This document shows, piece after piece, positions 13,548-23,990 of a DNA stretch of 64,000 nt. The position numbers and the translations under genes were made by a program. This DNA comes from Lineus longissimus. Lineage: Eukaryota > Nemertea > Pilidiophora > Heteronemertea > Lineidae. The DNA is taken from the NCBI RefSeq assembly GCF_910592395.1, contig NC_088310.1, positions 23,455,491 to 23,519,490 of the forward strand, read 5' to 3'. The first letter of the stretch is position 1; every line of letters starts with the position of its first letter. Below the pieces are notes generated by a model. It saw only the letters and a program-made list of their open reading frames with translations. It searched no databases and was not told the DNA's origin.

Positions 13548-14596
13548 GAATCCTCTAGCTGTGATAAGCTTTCACGATCCAAGGGAAATTAATGATACAC
13601 GTTAGATTGTTTCTACTAAACTTGTAAATGGTATTCCATTGCCATCATTAGCAACTTTAGAAATAAGAAGAGCAATGGTAAAATGAATTCGTTAGTCTTG
13701 ACTTCTCGACCAATTCATCCGATATATGAAGAAACATCCTCAAAAAACAGTTCTCATTAACTATGGCTGGGTTGTCTTGCTGCTTTTTTTCAGACATAAG
13801 AGCTCGATGACAGTTGCAAGATTAGAAACATGTTAAACATGAGCTGCAATCGTGAATTATTGGATAAGTTCTGTTTCATTGTTACTCACGTTAAAACGGG
13901 CTTCAATCTAAGGTTGTGGCATTAGGACGTCATTTTTCTACCCGTTATCTCTACTATGTAGCTTTTTGATAAGGCTAACCGACACTTGAATGGTTTTCTT
14001 ACAACCTTGGCATATCGGATAAATAGATGGTTTTCCTCTTATATCTTCAATCGGAAAGCAATACGAATATTAGCTGTAACTGTCATCTCAAGTTTCAAAC
14101 CGACCTTGGCTAGAATATCTTGTCATCACCATTTCATATCAATTTTCAAATATGGTAATTACGAGTAAGTCAAACAAGGTTGCGATTATTTGTACGGCAG
14201 TTTCAAATGCATTTGATATACAGACAACTGGCTGACGGTAGTCGTTCTAACCTTGGCTAGTCCCTTAATCCTGACCCACAACAGTAGCGCAGCGTTACAT
14301 GGTAGCAGAGCACGTTACATGGTAGCAGAGAGAAGTTACATGGTAGCAGAGCGTAGTTACATGGTAGCAGAGCGTAGTTTTACAGCCTAGGCAATGGACG
14401 CATGCCATGGGACGCAATTCTAGTTTTACGTAGATTTACAGCCTCTGGAGGGGCAAACCTAACATTAAACTGGGTATCGGCTGATGGTTTTATCCCACTT
14501 TATTAGAACAAACCTCCTGTATCCGGGGATCCAGCTCCCAGTTTTACATGGTAGCAGAGCGTAGTTACACTGATATAACAAGCATGTATTAGCTTA
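13548..14596. repeat. Tandem segmental duplication, copy A (1,049 bp)
   Basis: The 1,049 bases from 13548 are repeated head-to-tail from 14597. Only about ten substitutions are visible over the first 740 bp, so the duplication is recent. Both copies carry the same 60-codon open frame (13986-14168 and 15035-15217), with three residue changes, ending just before a GTAAGT. It is unrecognised and probably not coding. Copy A holds a 4-unit minisatellite, copy B the expanded version. Each copy ends with a lone minisatellite unit and the word TATTAGCTTA. Confidence 0.95.
14294..14376. repeat. 21-bp minisatellite, short allele (4 units)
   Basis: Four units of GTTACATGGTAGCAGAG plus a variable 3-4 base tail (one unit 20 bp, three of 21 bp). 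The tail variants (CAC, AGAA, CGTA) let units be matched to those in copy B: the first unit and the last three correspond. A lone additional unit lies about 165 bp downstream near 14543. Confidence 0.95.
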
Positions 14597-15771
14597 GAAT
14601 CCTCTAGCTGTGATAAGCTTTCACGATCCAAGGGAAATTAATGATACACGTTAGATTGTTTCTACTAAACTTGTAAATGGTATTCTATTGCCATCATTAG
14701 CAACTTTAGAAATAAGAAGAGCAATGGTAAAATGAATTCGTTAGTCTTGACTTCTCGACCAATTCATCCGATATATGAAGAAACATCCTCAAAAAACAGT
14801 TCTCATTAACTATGGCTGGATTGTCTTGCTGCTTTTTTTCAGACATAAGAGCTCGATGACAGTTGCAAGATTAGAAACATGTTAAACATGAGCTGCAATC
14901 GTGAATTATTGGATAAGTTCTTTTTCATTGTTACTCACGTTAAAACGGGCTTCAATCTAAGGTTGTGGCATTAGGACGTCATTTTTCTCCCCTTTATCTC
15001 TACTATGTAGCCTTTTGATAAGGCTAACCGACACTTGAATGGTTTTCTTACAACCTTGGCATATCGGATGAATAGATGGTTTTCCTCTTATATCTTCAAT
15101 CAGAAAGCAATACGAATATTAGCTGTAACTGTCATCTCAAGTTTCAAACCGACCTTGGCTAGAATATCTTGTCATCACCATTTCATATCAATTTTCAAAT
15201 ATGGTAATTACGAGTAAGTCAAACAAGGTTGCGATTATTTGTACGGCAGTTTCAAATGCATTTGATATACAAAGAACTGGCTGACGGTAGTCGTTCTAAC
15301 CTTGGCTAGTCCCTTAATCCTGACCCACAACAGTAGCGCAGCGTTACATGGTAGCAGAGCACGTTACATGGTAGCAGAGCGACGTTACATGGTAACAGAG
15401 CGACGTTACATGGTGGCAGAGCGTAGTTACATGGCAGCAGAGCGTAGTTACATGGTAGCAGAGCGACGTTACATGGTAGCATAGCGTAGTTACATGGTAG
15501 CAGAGAGAAGTTACATGGTAGCAGAGCGTAGTTACATGATAGCAGAGCGTAGTTTTACAGCCTAGGCAATGGACGCATGCCATGGGACGCAATTCTAGTT
15601 TTACGTAGATTTACAGCCTCTGGAGGGGCAAACCTAACATTAAACTGGGTATCGGCTGATGGTTTTATCCCACTTTATTAGAACAAACCTCCTGTATCCG
15701 GGGATCCAGCTCCCAGCGTTACATGGTAGCAGAGCGTAGTTACACTGATATAACAAGCATGTATTAGCTTA
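14597..15771. repeat. Tandem segmental duplication, copy B (1,175 bp)
   Basis: Second copy of the duplicated segment, 126 bp longer than copy A. The difference is exactly six 21-bp minisatellite units, so the rest of the copy is co-linear. It ends at 15771, after which the sequence is unique. Open frames here (60 codons near 15035; 60 plus and 82 minus codons across the array) are by-products of the duplication and array. Confidence 0.95.
15343..15551. repeat. 21-bp minisatellite, expanded allele (10 units)
   Basis: Ten units of GTTACATGGTAGCAGAG plus tail, with unit variants (AACAGAG, GGCAGAG, GCATAGC, ATGATAGC). Because the unit is a multiple of three, the array is stop-free in one frame on each strand, giving Y-M-V-A-E-R-R-type and C-Y-H-V-T-type seven-residue repeats. 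These are translation artefacts. A lone unit recurs near 15719. Confidence 0.95.
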
Positions 15772-16601
15772 ACGCATATTTGATGTGCAAAAAAGACCCA
15801 AGCTTTGGAAATTTGCCAAACGATGTCCCAAAGCCCGAAGAAATTTCTACCAGGGAAATGTGTGGGAGAACCCTGATTAGATTTACACAGCTATGACGGA
15901 GAACAAAAATGTGAATGAACAGTATCATAGAGAGGCTGCATGGTCTTATTTGTTTTTAGTTTTGTTATTTTATCAAAGCCTTATTTCAATTTTGCAACTT
16001 TTCTTCCACTAATGGCGCAGTTTAGCAGGTTCCTTCAACCACACTGATTCCACTACCAACGCCAGCCATCTATGCCGAATACAACATATACGGTGGTCGT
16101 TGGTGGCAATACGTGACAGAACAATCTGACATGTTTAAAACATAAATTATGAGCGAAGAACAGAAATTGTTTCGAGATGTCCGCCATTTTAGCACTGGTA
16201 ATGAGATGAAAATATGTTGCGGTTAAAAGAATATCATGCACAAAACAACTAGACCGCACTGACGAATAACAATATCGGCTAATATAATGGCTCAAAGCAT
16301 GTGCAATGGCATAGCAGGAAAGAAAAGTGCCACTAAAAAAGCCTTGCACCATCTGGTCGACCTTTAAAAGTAAAGCGAGTGCACTTCTAAATGTAAATAT
16401 GTCGCACATTCATGGATTTCCTGTAAAAGCCTCGACTCCCCATTATATTCTTCACATGTCCGAACGTGGTCGAATATCTCTTGCCCAAAGCACTTGAATG
16501 GTATAGTTTAGTTGCAGCAAGACACTCTACAAATGTTAAGAGCATGGCGAAAAATTCCACTTTATGATTCAAGGCAGACCAATGTGTTCTGCAATATGGA
16601 G
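15772..16601. other. No supported gene
   Basis: Unique sequence between the duplication and the hairpin. A 118-codon minus-strand open frame (16053-16409) has no recognisable motif and no clear splice sites. Confidence 0.55.
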
Positions 16602-16707
16602 AAAAAATATGCAAGGCACTTGGTTTTCTTATATGAAGTGAAACAACTTGAAGTCCTCGAACTTGTTTCATTTCATATAAGAAAACCAAGTGCCCTGCGT
16701 ATTTTTT
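16602..16707. repeat. Long near-perfect hairpin (45-bp arms, 16-nt loop)
   Basis: The left arm 16602-16646 and the right arm 16663-16707 match as an inverted repeat at 42 of 45 positions. Two of the three differences become G:U pairs on the plus-strand RNA, leaving one true mismatch. The core TTGGTTTTCTTATATGAA is identical in both arms. The loop spans 16647-16662. The arms mirror each other, which explains the similar open frames on the two strands here. It could be a foldback transposon remnant or a small-RNA hairpin. The near-complete pairing is more perfect than a usual animal pre-miRNA. Confidence 0.9.
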
Positions 16708-17616
16708 TCTAATCATATGGCTGGTCTTTCTTCGAAGGACATACACACTGCAACATTATGAAAGGCATCCATGCGAGTGCCAAATTTTTTTCCCAACTAT
16801 TTGAAAATGTTATCGACATTTTAAAGTTTAGAATGGATGATGAAGCAAAACGTCTCTTGAAGTCTTAATACTCCCAGTACTAACGAACTACCGAGCGGCC
16901 CACAAGTAGCTTTCAGTTAGATTTACAATTTAGACTATAAGGTGAATATAAGAATTAACCGTTGCAACCGCATGAAATAACGATACCTCAAACGTAAGCT
17001 TTTTTTCATGACTTTGAAACCAATTAAAAAAGTGGTTTAAAAAAATAGTATATATTAAGAATGTTGGAAGTCACAAGTCATCTGGTTTCTCAAGCATGCA
17101 TTGATGACAAGTATTCTACAGAGTTACCAGCACTATACGATCATATGTTGCTGGTGTAACCTCCCCTCAATGAGTGTTATGGGTCCTAATGTCATTCAAA
17201 GAATGCAAGAATAGCTTAATATGCTTCTATTTCTTTAGAGCGAGATTTATCCTTTGTGCTGCTCGCTTATAAAAGAGGGCGCACATTTTTAGCTAAGTTG
17301 CTGATAGCAGCTTGCACTAATACCCAACTCGAAGTGCCCCATCTGAACTAATCCTTCCAGTCCTTTGCTGTCACATCTTAAGCGAAGCCTCTTCCCGCGT
17401 ACACATGAGGTGGTTCTATTCCTATACGACATCAAAGTGTGCATTTATAAGATTTCCTATTGTGTTCTTATGTAGACGATGAGGACTCTTCTTCAACTAA
17501 TTGTTTTGATGACCTTCTGCATACAAAGGGCTTGGCGCAGTAATACAGAAAGGAGAGATCATGAACTGTTGGATTCATCTATTCTGCGGTGTCCTTTTAG
17601 ATATAATGAAATGGCC
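16708..17616. other. No supported gene
   Basis: No convincing gene, RNA or repeat. Only short open frames occur in this unique AT-rich sequence. Confidence 0.6.
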
Positions 17617-18020
17617 GGGGGGGGGGGGCATGAATCCACCTGTTGTCAATGACATGACAATGACAATGACAATGACAAAATTGTTGCGAAGAATTTGACC
17701 TCTGTGACTTAGAAAGTAGGTCAAGATTAAAATCTTCAACCACTGGCTTGATCAGATTAATCATTGACATACATTCTAATAACACATAGTAAATGTTTCT
17801 TGAGATATGACCCACATAGTATTTTATGACGTTTACCTATTTAAATCTGTCAATTTGTAGAGGTGCTCACTGGTGTAAACATAACAGATTTGAGGAGTAA
17901 ATGTGAATTAAGAAAGAAAAGTGCCACTTTTGATGAAGTTTGACCTATGTGACCTTGGAAGTGGATAAACAAACGAAATATTTATCGAAGCTCCCAAAAT
18001 TATAAAATTGATACATAAAC
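17617..18020. mobile_element. Decayed relative of the GACCTTGA-type element
   Basis: Starts with a 12-base G run (17617-17628) and a short (ACAATG)n microsatellite (about 17647-17680). It then contains TTTGACCTCTGTGACTTAG...GTAGGTCA near 17695 and TTTGACCTATGTGACCTTGG near 17940. The same words mark the core repeats of the element at 41.0-42.1 kb. Termini and GAC tail are not recognisable, so this is an old fragment. Confidence 0.5.
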
Positions 18021-19380
18021 CTTTGACAATTGACATGAAAAACTAATTTGCAAAATACTGATTAAAGGGAAACAAATTAATCATCAAGAAGCTTTAGGGG
18101 GAAAAAATGCTATCAAATACACTGTTATGATTAAATATGGTATAAATGAAAATGTTACAAAATGATAAATTGCCAAGAGACCTCAGTCAAGATGATCTAA
18201 ATCAATGGCGGCTTGCATATATGCAGCAAAAAGTCATCACTGATACTGTATTTCTCGTATCTCGTAATGGCCGTTTTTTTTAAAGTACTTAACAATAGAA
18301 TATTAACCTGACATATCATACAGAAACGCATGTATCTGAAGTTCTGCCATCTACAAAGTGCATTCCTGTGTTTCCCTATATGTGGATGTAGCAGACACAG
18401 CAGATGGACATACTGGTATCACATTGCCTAGTCAAAACCTACTTTAGGCAGCTGCCGTTAACTTATATAGTCGCAACGCATGGAAATAGTTAGCAGTAAA
18501 AGAGGGGTGATGAATTATTTTAACGATTTCCATAAGAACGAATTTGACCAACACGATTTGTATTTGTGATTCTCTGAATGTCATTCCTGGGATAATAAAT
18601 TAGCTTTTCGGCCCTCCTCCAGACGTTTACACCAGACGGCAACGTTTTATTTACATTCATAAAATCATTCTATAGAGACGTGTTAAAAATGTAAGATTGA
18701 AATCAAGCCAACTGACAACAATCATGGCAAATACTTCAATGAAAAATATAGATACAGATATTGAATGGTGAAAGATGCAATATCGCAAAACCTTGCAGAC
18801 TCCAGGTGTTGAAGCCATGGCATTCATACTCAAACAAATACACTGATATAATTGATTTAATTTTTCAGTGATTGGAGCCAAAACTAACTGACCACGGACT
18901 GAACAATTAAACCTACGATGACATGTGATTGCCTTCTTATAGCTAATGGCCATGCTTGTATGGGATGTAGCAGACCACATGCGTGGCCCGGGTGGCGTAT
19001 TTACTAAGCCAGTAGACCTTCAGAAAAAAGATACCATTCTTTAGAATATGTCCACAGACAAGTTTGCGTCCAACAAAACTAATATTATATGCACCTGACT
19101 TGATATTGAATTAATCGAGTTCTCACTCCAATAACGCAGTCAAGTTAAACAACAATTTGTCAAATGTTCTCAGATTATGCCAGAAACATTATCCTAACAA
19201 TGGTAATGTTTTCTGACAATGGACTGTTGTACATTTGAGCTCAGGTTCATGGAAAGTTCAGACATGATATTATATTGGATGCAACGGATACCATTTACAC
19301 AGATTCTTCAATTTCTTCATGAAATTATTATTTTTCAGTTATCACTCTCAAGTGCATATCACTTTTGTTTCCATTTGGCA
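18021..19380. other. No supported gene
   Basis: The longest frame is 107 codons on the minus strand (18657-18980), with no motif and no clear splice signals. The rest is unique AT-rich DNA. Confidence 0.55.
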
Positions 19381-19605
19381 CAGGGTGGTCCAATGGCCAG
19401 GGTATCAAGGCCAGCAGTCGGGGGATCCCTGGTTCAAACCCCAATGTTGACAAGACTATGGACAGGTCTCTTTATCTGACTTGCCTAACTTCACCCAGTA
19501 AGGCCTATATAAATTGGAACTGGTCAGATATGCCCACGTTGTAAAGCAGATTGAGCAGTTCAGTAGAGTTCTACAGAACGTTTTTAAATGGTAAGCATTT
19601 CTGCT
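19381..19605 (+). mobile_element. tRNA-derived SINE
   Basis: The head contains an A-box-like TGGTCCAATGGCCAGGG (from 19386) and a good B box GGTTCAAACCCC (19431-19442), the internal RNA polymerase III promoter layout of tRNA genes. It does not form a clean mature tRNA. The body ends with GTTGTAAAGCAGATTGAGCA and a 'TTCTACAGAACG' tail, similar to the 'GTAAAGCGCTTTGAG' 3' regions I know from marine-invertebrate SINEs. The right boundary is approximate. Confidence 0.7.
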
Positions 19606-20885
19606 AAAATACTTTAAACGCCCACCGCCATCAACTTACTTTACAGTAGTATAGTGATTCTCACTTCGGCCAGATATCTTTGAAGAAGGAGCGTCATTTA
19701 CCAACTACGGTATTTATCCCAGGAAAACATCTATAATATATCTTATAATTTGGTATTTTGTGATGCCATCATAATCACTGACTGTTATGCAATATATACT
19801 GGCAGATTACAACAATCACTCTCACGAACTTGAGACTGATGAAACTCTACAAGATGATTTTGCGGTTATCACCATTATTGGAGTTCAATGCCATTGAGAA
19901 TTCTGAGCATAACCTTACTCTAACACTCCTGGAATCGGCATGATTGCCTCATTATGTATCCAGTTGTTCTTGTTAATGATACATCATCAGCCAATCCATC
20001 CTAATTATCACCAATATGGCTCCAATATCCATTTGTCATTTCCTCCTTCGATGAGTTAAGAAGCTAACGACGGCCTTAGTAACTGACCCTTGTGCGATGG
20101 GACATTTAGATTCTAGTTTTTCGGAATGGCACTATATCAGTTCAATGAACATACTTGAAGATGTACATTGTAATGCTCTTCCCGAAGTGAACTTTCCAGC
20201 TGAAGCTGAAACTAGACTAGTTGAATTTAACATCGTATTGATAACACATAAACTTGACCAAGGACACCACGGAAGAACAAGCCTTCTGCCTAACGGGAAG
20301 GAGCCACGATTCACTTCTCACAAAATTGCTGGTAGTCTATTTAGATAGCTCAAAAATAGATATCTTATATATTGACCAATTTAAATCAGTTGAATTCTTG
20401 ACTTAATTACACATCGAGGGACCATCTGATTGCATAGATTAAATTTTCTATGCTTCTGATTCGAAATGGGGACCTTGCATATGGCGGATACAGATGTTTG
20501 TTATTCCAAATTTATTTATTCTATTCTTATGGAAAACTATCACTGATCTATGGAAATATGAAAGGCCAGGCCATGTTAGTCCAATGAAAAGCTGAGCGCA
20601 GATGGAAGTGTCGCTGAATAAACTCCTCAGACCAAAGTATTTTTGCCATTTGAACTAGAAATTAACACATATCATTGAAATTCTCCAAGGAAAAGCACTA
20701 ACTAATATCGTGTCGATGGTAAACCAGTGACTCTTGCTGAACCAATGGCCATTCCAAGATGCAAACATGAACATCAAATTTAACATTTAAAGCTGAATCT
20801 TGTTATTTCAGGAATTATGAATATTAGGTTAGATATTAAATTACATCATGTCATATTAACAATTTTTTTATCTACATGTATTCTT
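19606..20885. other. No supported gene
   Basis: Two overlapping open frames on opposite strands (20097-20348 plus, 20132-20314 minus), neither recognisable. No repeats noticed. Confidence 0.55.
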
Positions 20886-20903
20886 GGGGGGGGGGGGGGG
20901 GGG
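20886..20903. repeat. Poly-G run (18 G)
   Basis: Eighteen consecutive G. It is one of several long G/C homopolymers in the window and opens a spurious reading frame starting at 20817. Confidence 0.98.
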
Positions 20904-21715
20904 TCATTGGAGGAAAGGTCATATATCTCCTCCAGGGTCATGTTCTATTCACAGCGGCTGCAAAGTATTCCTGGTTTTCCTCCCGACATTCTTTATACAG
21001 GTATATATAATCTATTTAATTCAGTCCCAACCACGTTTCTCGAAGGCAGCTGAATTGGACATGTCACTGTAAGACTGTAACCGAGTTAGCTGACTTTGAC
21101 ATGACTACTATAAATGTTCTTCACCATTATAATCTTGGTCGACACGCAGCGCACAAATTGACTTTCTCAAGGCCAGAGAGCGATCCTTGTCGGCTAATAA
21201 TCTTCTCTGATTGGTTTTTGCGGGGTTAGAAATTACAAAGCTGTCAGAGAAAGTTTCATTAACTTATCTCAACAGGTCTAATTGTCAGAGACAGTGATTG
21301 ATCCACGAATGGCTTTATATGAACTAGCACTTGGACCACGGGATCACCCGGTACATAAGAACTATCTACCTGATGCATTTCTAATTACTATTGGGAGAGA
21401 CTGATGAGAAGAATTGCTGTCATGACTGTCGGAGTTCCCATCACAATTATCGAGTTAATGAATAGATAGCCAAGGCAGGGGTAGCTTTGTTCCATTTTCC
21501 ATTACTTCACCGATTAGTTATTTTCATTTCCATGCGATGCATTTTTGGTGGTCATTCCGTATCTTCTGCAGAATGTACAGACCATGAACTTCCTTACAAC
21601 TGCTTCTCAAGCAAATTCACATCAGCTACAAACGCTTGAAATAGACATTCGCAAAGACACAGTTCACCAACTTTTAGCCAGAAGGCAGCACTGTGGAAAG
21701 GTCCAATAAGGCACT
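20904..21715. other. No supported gene
   Basis: Unique sequence without recognisable coding, RNA or repeat features. Confidence 0.6.
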
Positions 21716-21756
21716 GGGATTGGGGGCGGGCGGGGGGGGGGGGCGGGGGCGTGGGG
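21716..21756 (+). repeat. G-rich tract with strong G-quadruplex potential
   Basis: Within about 40 bases the plus strand has six G runs of three or more (GGG, GGGGG, GGG, a 12-G run, GGGGG, GGGG) separated by one to three bases, more than enough for an intramolecular G-quadruplex. It sits directly against the 28-bp duplication. Confidence 0.85.
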
Positions 21757-21806
21757 ATCAGCAACCAGTAATAAAAGGATGGGGATCAGCAACCAGTAAT
21801 AAAAGG
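21753..21806. repeat. 28-bp perfect tandem duplication
   Basis: GGGGATCAGCAACCAGTAAT plus AAAAGGAT occurs at 21753-21780 and again from 21781 to about 21806. The identity and its position beside the G-run suggest replication slippage. Confidence 0.95.
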
Positions 21807-21998
21807 TATGAAGGCTTTTTAGTCCAAGGTACCCTGACTAAGTCCAAGAAAACTCCAAGTCATGAAGGAGTCAAAATTTAATGAAAAATTATCATTATTT
21901 TAAGATATCAAAACTCCTGCGTATATTCTACCTTCACTGAGAACCCTGCAAAATGAAACCGGGAGCAATCGATGTTTTTTTAAACCCTGCACGCTTTG

Positions 21999-22150
21999 TG
22001 AGCAGTCAAATTTTGACGTTCACCATAATTACTTATAGAAGAACACCACATTCTAAGATTGTTGAAGAGACATCTTCTATGAGCAGTCAAATGTTGACAT
22101 TCACCACGATTACGGACAAAAGCAGACGACATACCAAGATTTTTGATTAG
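21999..22150. repeat. 81-bp tandem repeat, two diverged copies
   Basis: GAGCAGTCAAATTTTGAC at about 22000 recurs as GAGCAGTCAAATGTTGAC at about 22081. The similarity continues through ACATTCTAAGATTgTTGA-type and ACATACCAAGATTTTTGA words. The 81-bp period keeps one plus-strand frame open through both (21953-22150). That frame has no recognisable motif. Confidence 0.8.
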
Positions 22151-23891
22151 ACATACTCTGTCAAGAAGATTCGTCTCTAATTAGCTTGGCTAGTGTTGAC
22201 AAGAAGCCTTGTCAATTTCAACAATTTCTTGTTAGTACACACAGGGCATACTTGAAATACTGATTACTATGCATCAAACTTAACTCCATAGCTGATGTGA
22301 GGCGAGTTTCTGATCGTTCAGCAGCAAACGGGTGCGTCACACTAAACTGCCTGAATTGCCTCATTTCATAGCATTGCATATTTCAGTGCGCCATTCAAAG
22401 CTGACTAAATACGTCACAAGTCAAGACCTCAGCGAGATACCTTGCCCAGAAGGCGCTCTGAGCAAGCATTTTTGAGAAAACGGTTCAAACTTCCAATGCA
22501 GTTTACTCGACAACTATCCCACACAAGTGCCTCAAAATGGCACTGTTATCGAACAAACAGTTACCAAGGAAGACGCTCGTTCCAGTAGAACCTTCTTGAG
22601 ATGTATATTTCTCTGGTAATGGCCTTTTTACTAAAGGTGACACGGTAGAGTTTTTTGAGAAAGCTGAAATAGGGTGTGTTGCCACCCCTAAAATAAAACT
22701 TTCTAATGTAATAAAACTATTTATTGAGAGTTTTCACTCGTCTGACGATGAGAAATACGCCAGTTGTTCGATGTACAGTGATATTTTACCACTCGGGATG
22801 GCTGCCCAGCAACCCAACAACTATGTAGAGCTATCGCCTGAGCACTGGGAGCCGCCGCTCCACAGCATTGAACCATCCAAGATTGCCAACTTTCGACTAC
22901 AACTACCAGTTGGCCTGCTACGATCTCCGCCAAAACTTCACCCAGGAACTCTGCACTTAATCATCATCAGTGAGGAAGGAGGTGTTAATAGACTACATAC
23001 TCCACTATCCTATCAGCAGAGTTGTTAAGAAATTCCTTCAAAGATAAATACGACGTTATTCCTAAACAAGGCAGAGGTAACTAACTACATCTCTTGAAAC
23101 ATTTTACAAGGCCAACATCTTCAAGCACAAGTAGTAACAAGTAATATTACCTATGTACTTGTCTCCGAGTTTTTTTAAAAAGTATGTTGATTGGCTGGAG
23201 AAAAAATGAAACCGTGCTGACAAGGGGTAATCATTTTCGCCATCTTCCTACACCGTTACTATCTTTAGCACTGACGAGTTTTCGATAATGCCGTCTCACT
23301 GTGAGAATGTTCATGTACAGTGGTTCAATCATGGTCTCCTGGAATCTTTGGGAGCAAAGCCAAGTGCTTCAAACGAATAAATACCACGCTGGCAAGTGCT
23401 ATGGGCCTTTTCAAACAGAAAGAATCAGGTTAAGAAATACTCAACTGTGTTGACGGCAACAGTAATTTGAACAAATTCTGGCTTGTACTAAAGTTTTGAA
23501 TACAGATACTTTCAAGGGTACATGGACTATTTTTGGAGTCTGTTTGAGATCAATGCCCCAACGTCCAATATTCAAGTCTTTTTATTCCCATATTTATATT
23601 GCTTAAACATTTTCGTGATGTAGACAGGTAAGTTATGTAATGGTAAAATAAAGAATTAAAGAATTGGCTATAACATCTGCTAGTTCACATTACTGATGGA
23701 GTTACAGCGCGCAGTCTTCCTGAATTGCGGGCTACACGGAAGTTTCTTTTGGTTTCCCATTAGACGATGCATTAAAGTATTATACCCAAACGAAAACGAT
23801 ATCGCTATAGAGAACTATCCCTGGAAACGTTGACATCTTCAGTGGGATCAGACAACTTACATAGATATTGGTTCACTTAAGCAGCAAAAAG
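22151..23891. other. No supported gene
   Basis: Overlapping open frames on both strands around 22,500-23,030 (85 codons or fewer) lack recognisable motifs. A strong CAG|GTAAGT donor-like site at 23,627-23,632 is preceded by a stop-containing segment in all frames, so it supports at most a non-coding exon. Confidence 0.5.
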
Positions 23892-23990
23892 AGGTAGGCA
23901 AGTGTTCATATGCTGCATGTAGATACAGAACCCAAGGGTCGCCAAGTTGTGGGTTCAAATCATCCTCTTAGGTTATTGCATGAAGATTAA
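23892..23990 (+). mobile_element. Possible degenerate SINE head
   Basis: A B-box-like GGGTTCAAATC (about 23951-23961) lies downstream of an A-box-like GTAGGCAAGTGTTC (about 23893). The spacing is longer than average but allowed for leucine/serine-type heads. No body or tail is recognisable. Confidence 0.35.

Noticed and set aside
13986-14168. 60-codon frame conserved in both copies of the tandem duplication and ending next to GTAAGT
   Set aside because: Conservation is explained by the recent duplication. Only three residue differences are too few to test selection, and no acceptor or homology supports an exon.
14294-15551. CRISPR-like array
   Set aside because: Units are directly adjacent with no unique spacers and the context is an animal genome.
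15302-15592. Heptapeptide-repeat proteins on both strands
   Set aside because: By-products of a 21-bp minisatellite unit, whose length is a multiple of three.
19381-19450. Functional tRNA gene
   Set aside because: A and B boxes are present but the acceptor and anticodon stems do not pair properly, and a SINE body follows. The same applies to the heads at 26.07, 38.5, 40.7 and 58.8 kb.
23520-23632. Exon ending at the strong CAG|GTAAGT at 23,627-23,632
   Set aside because: All frames from the nearest acceptor contain a stop before the donor. At most a non-coding exon.
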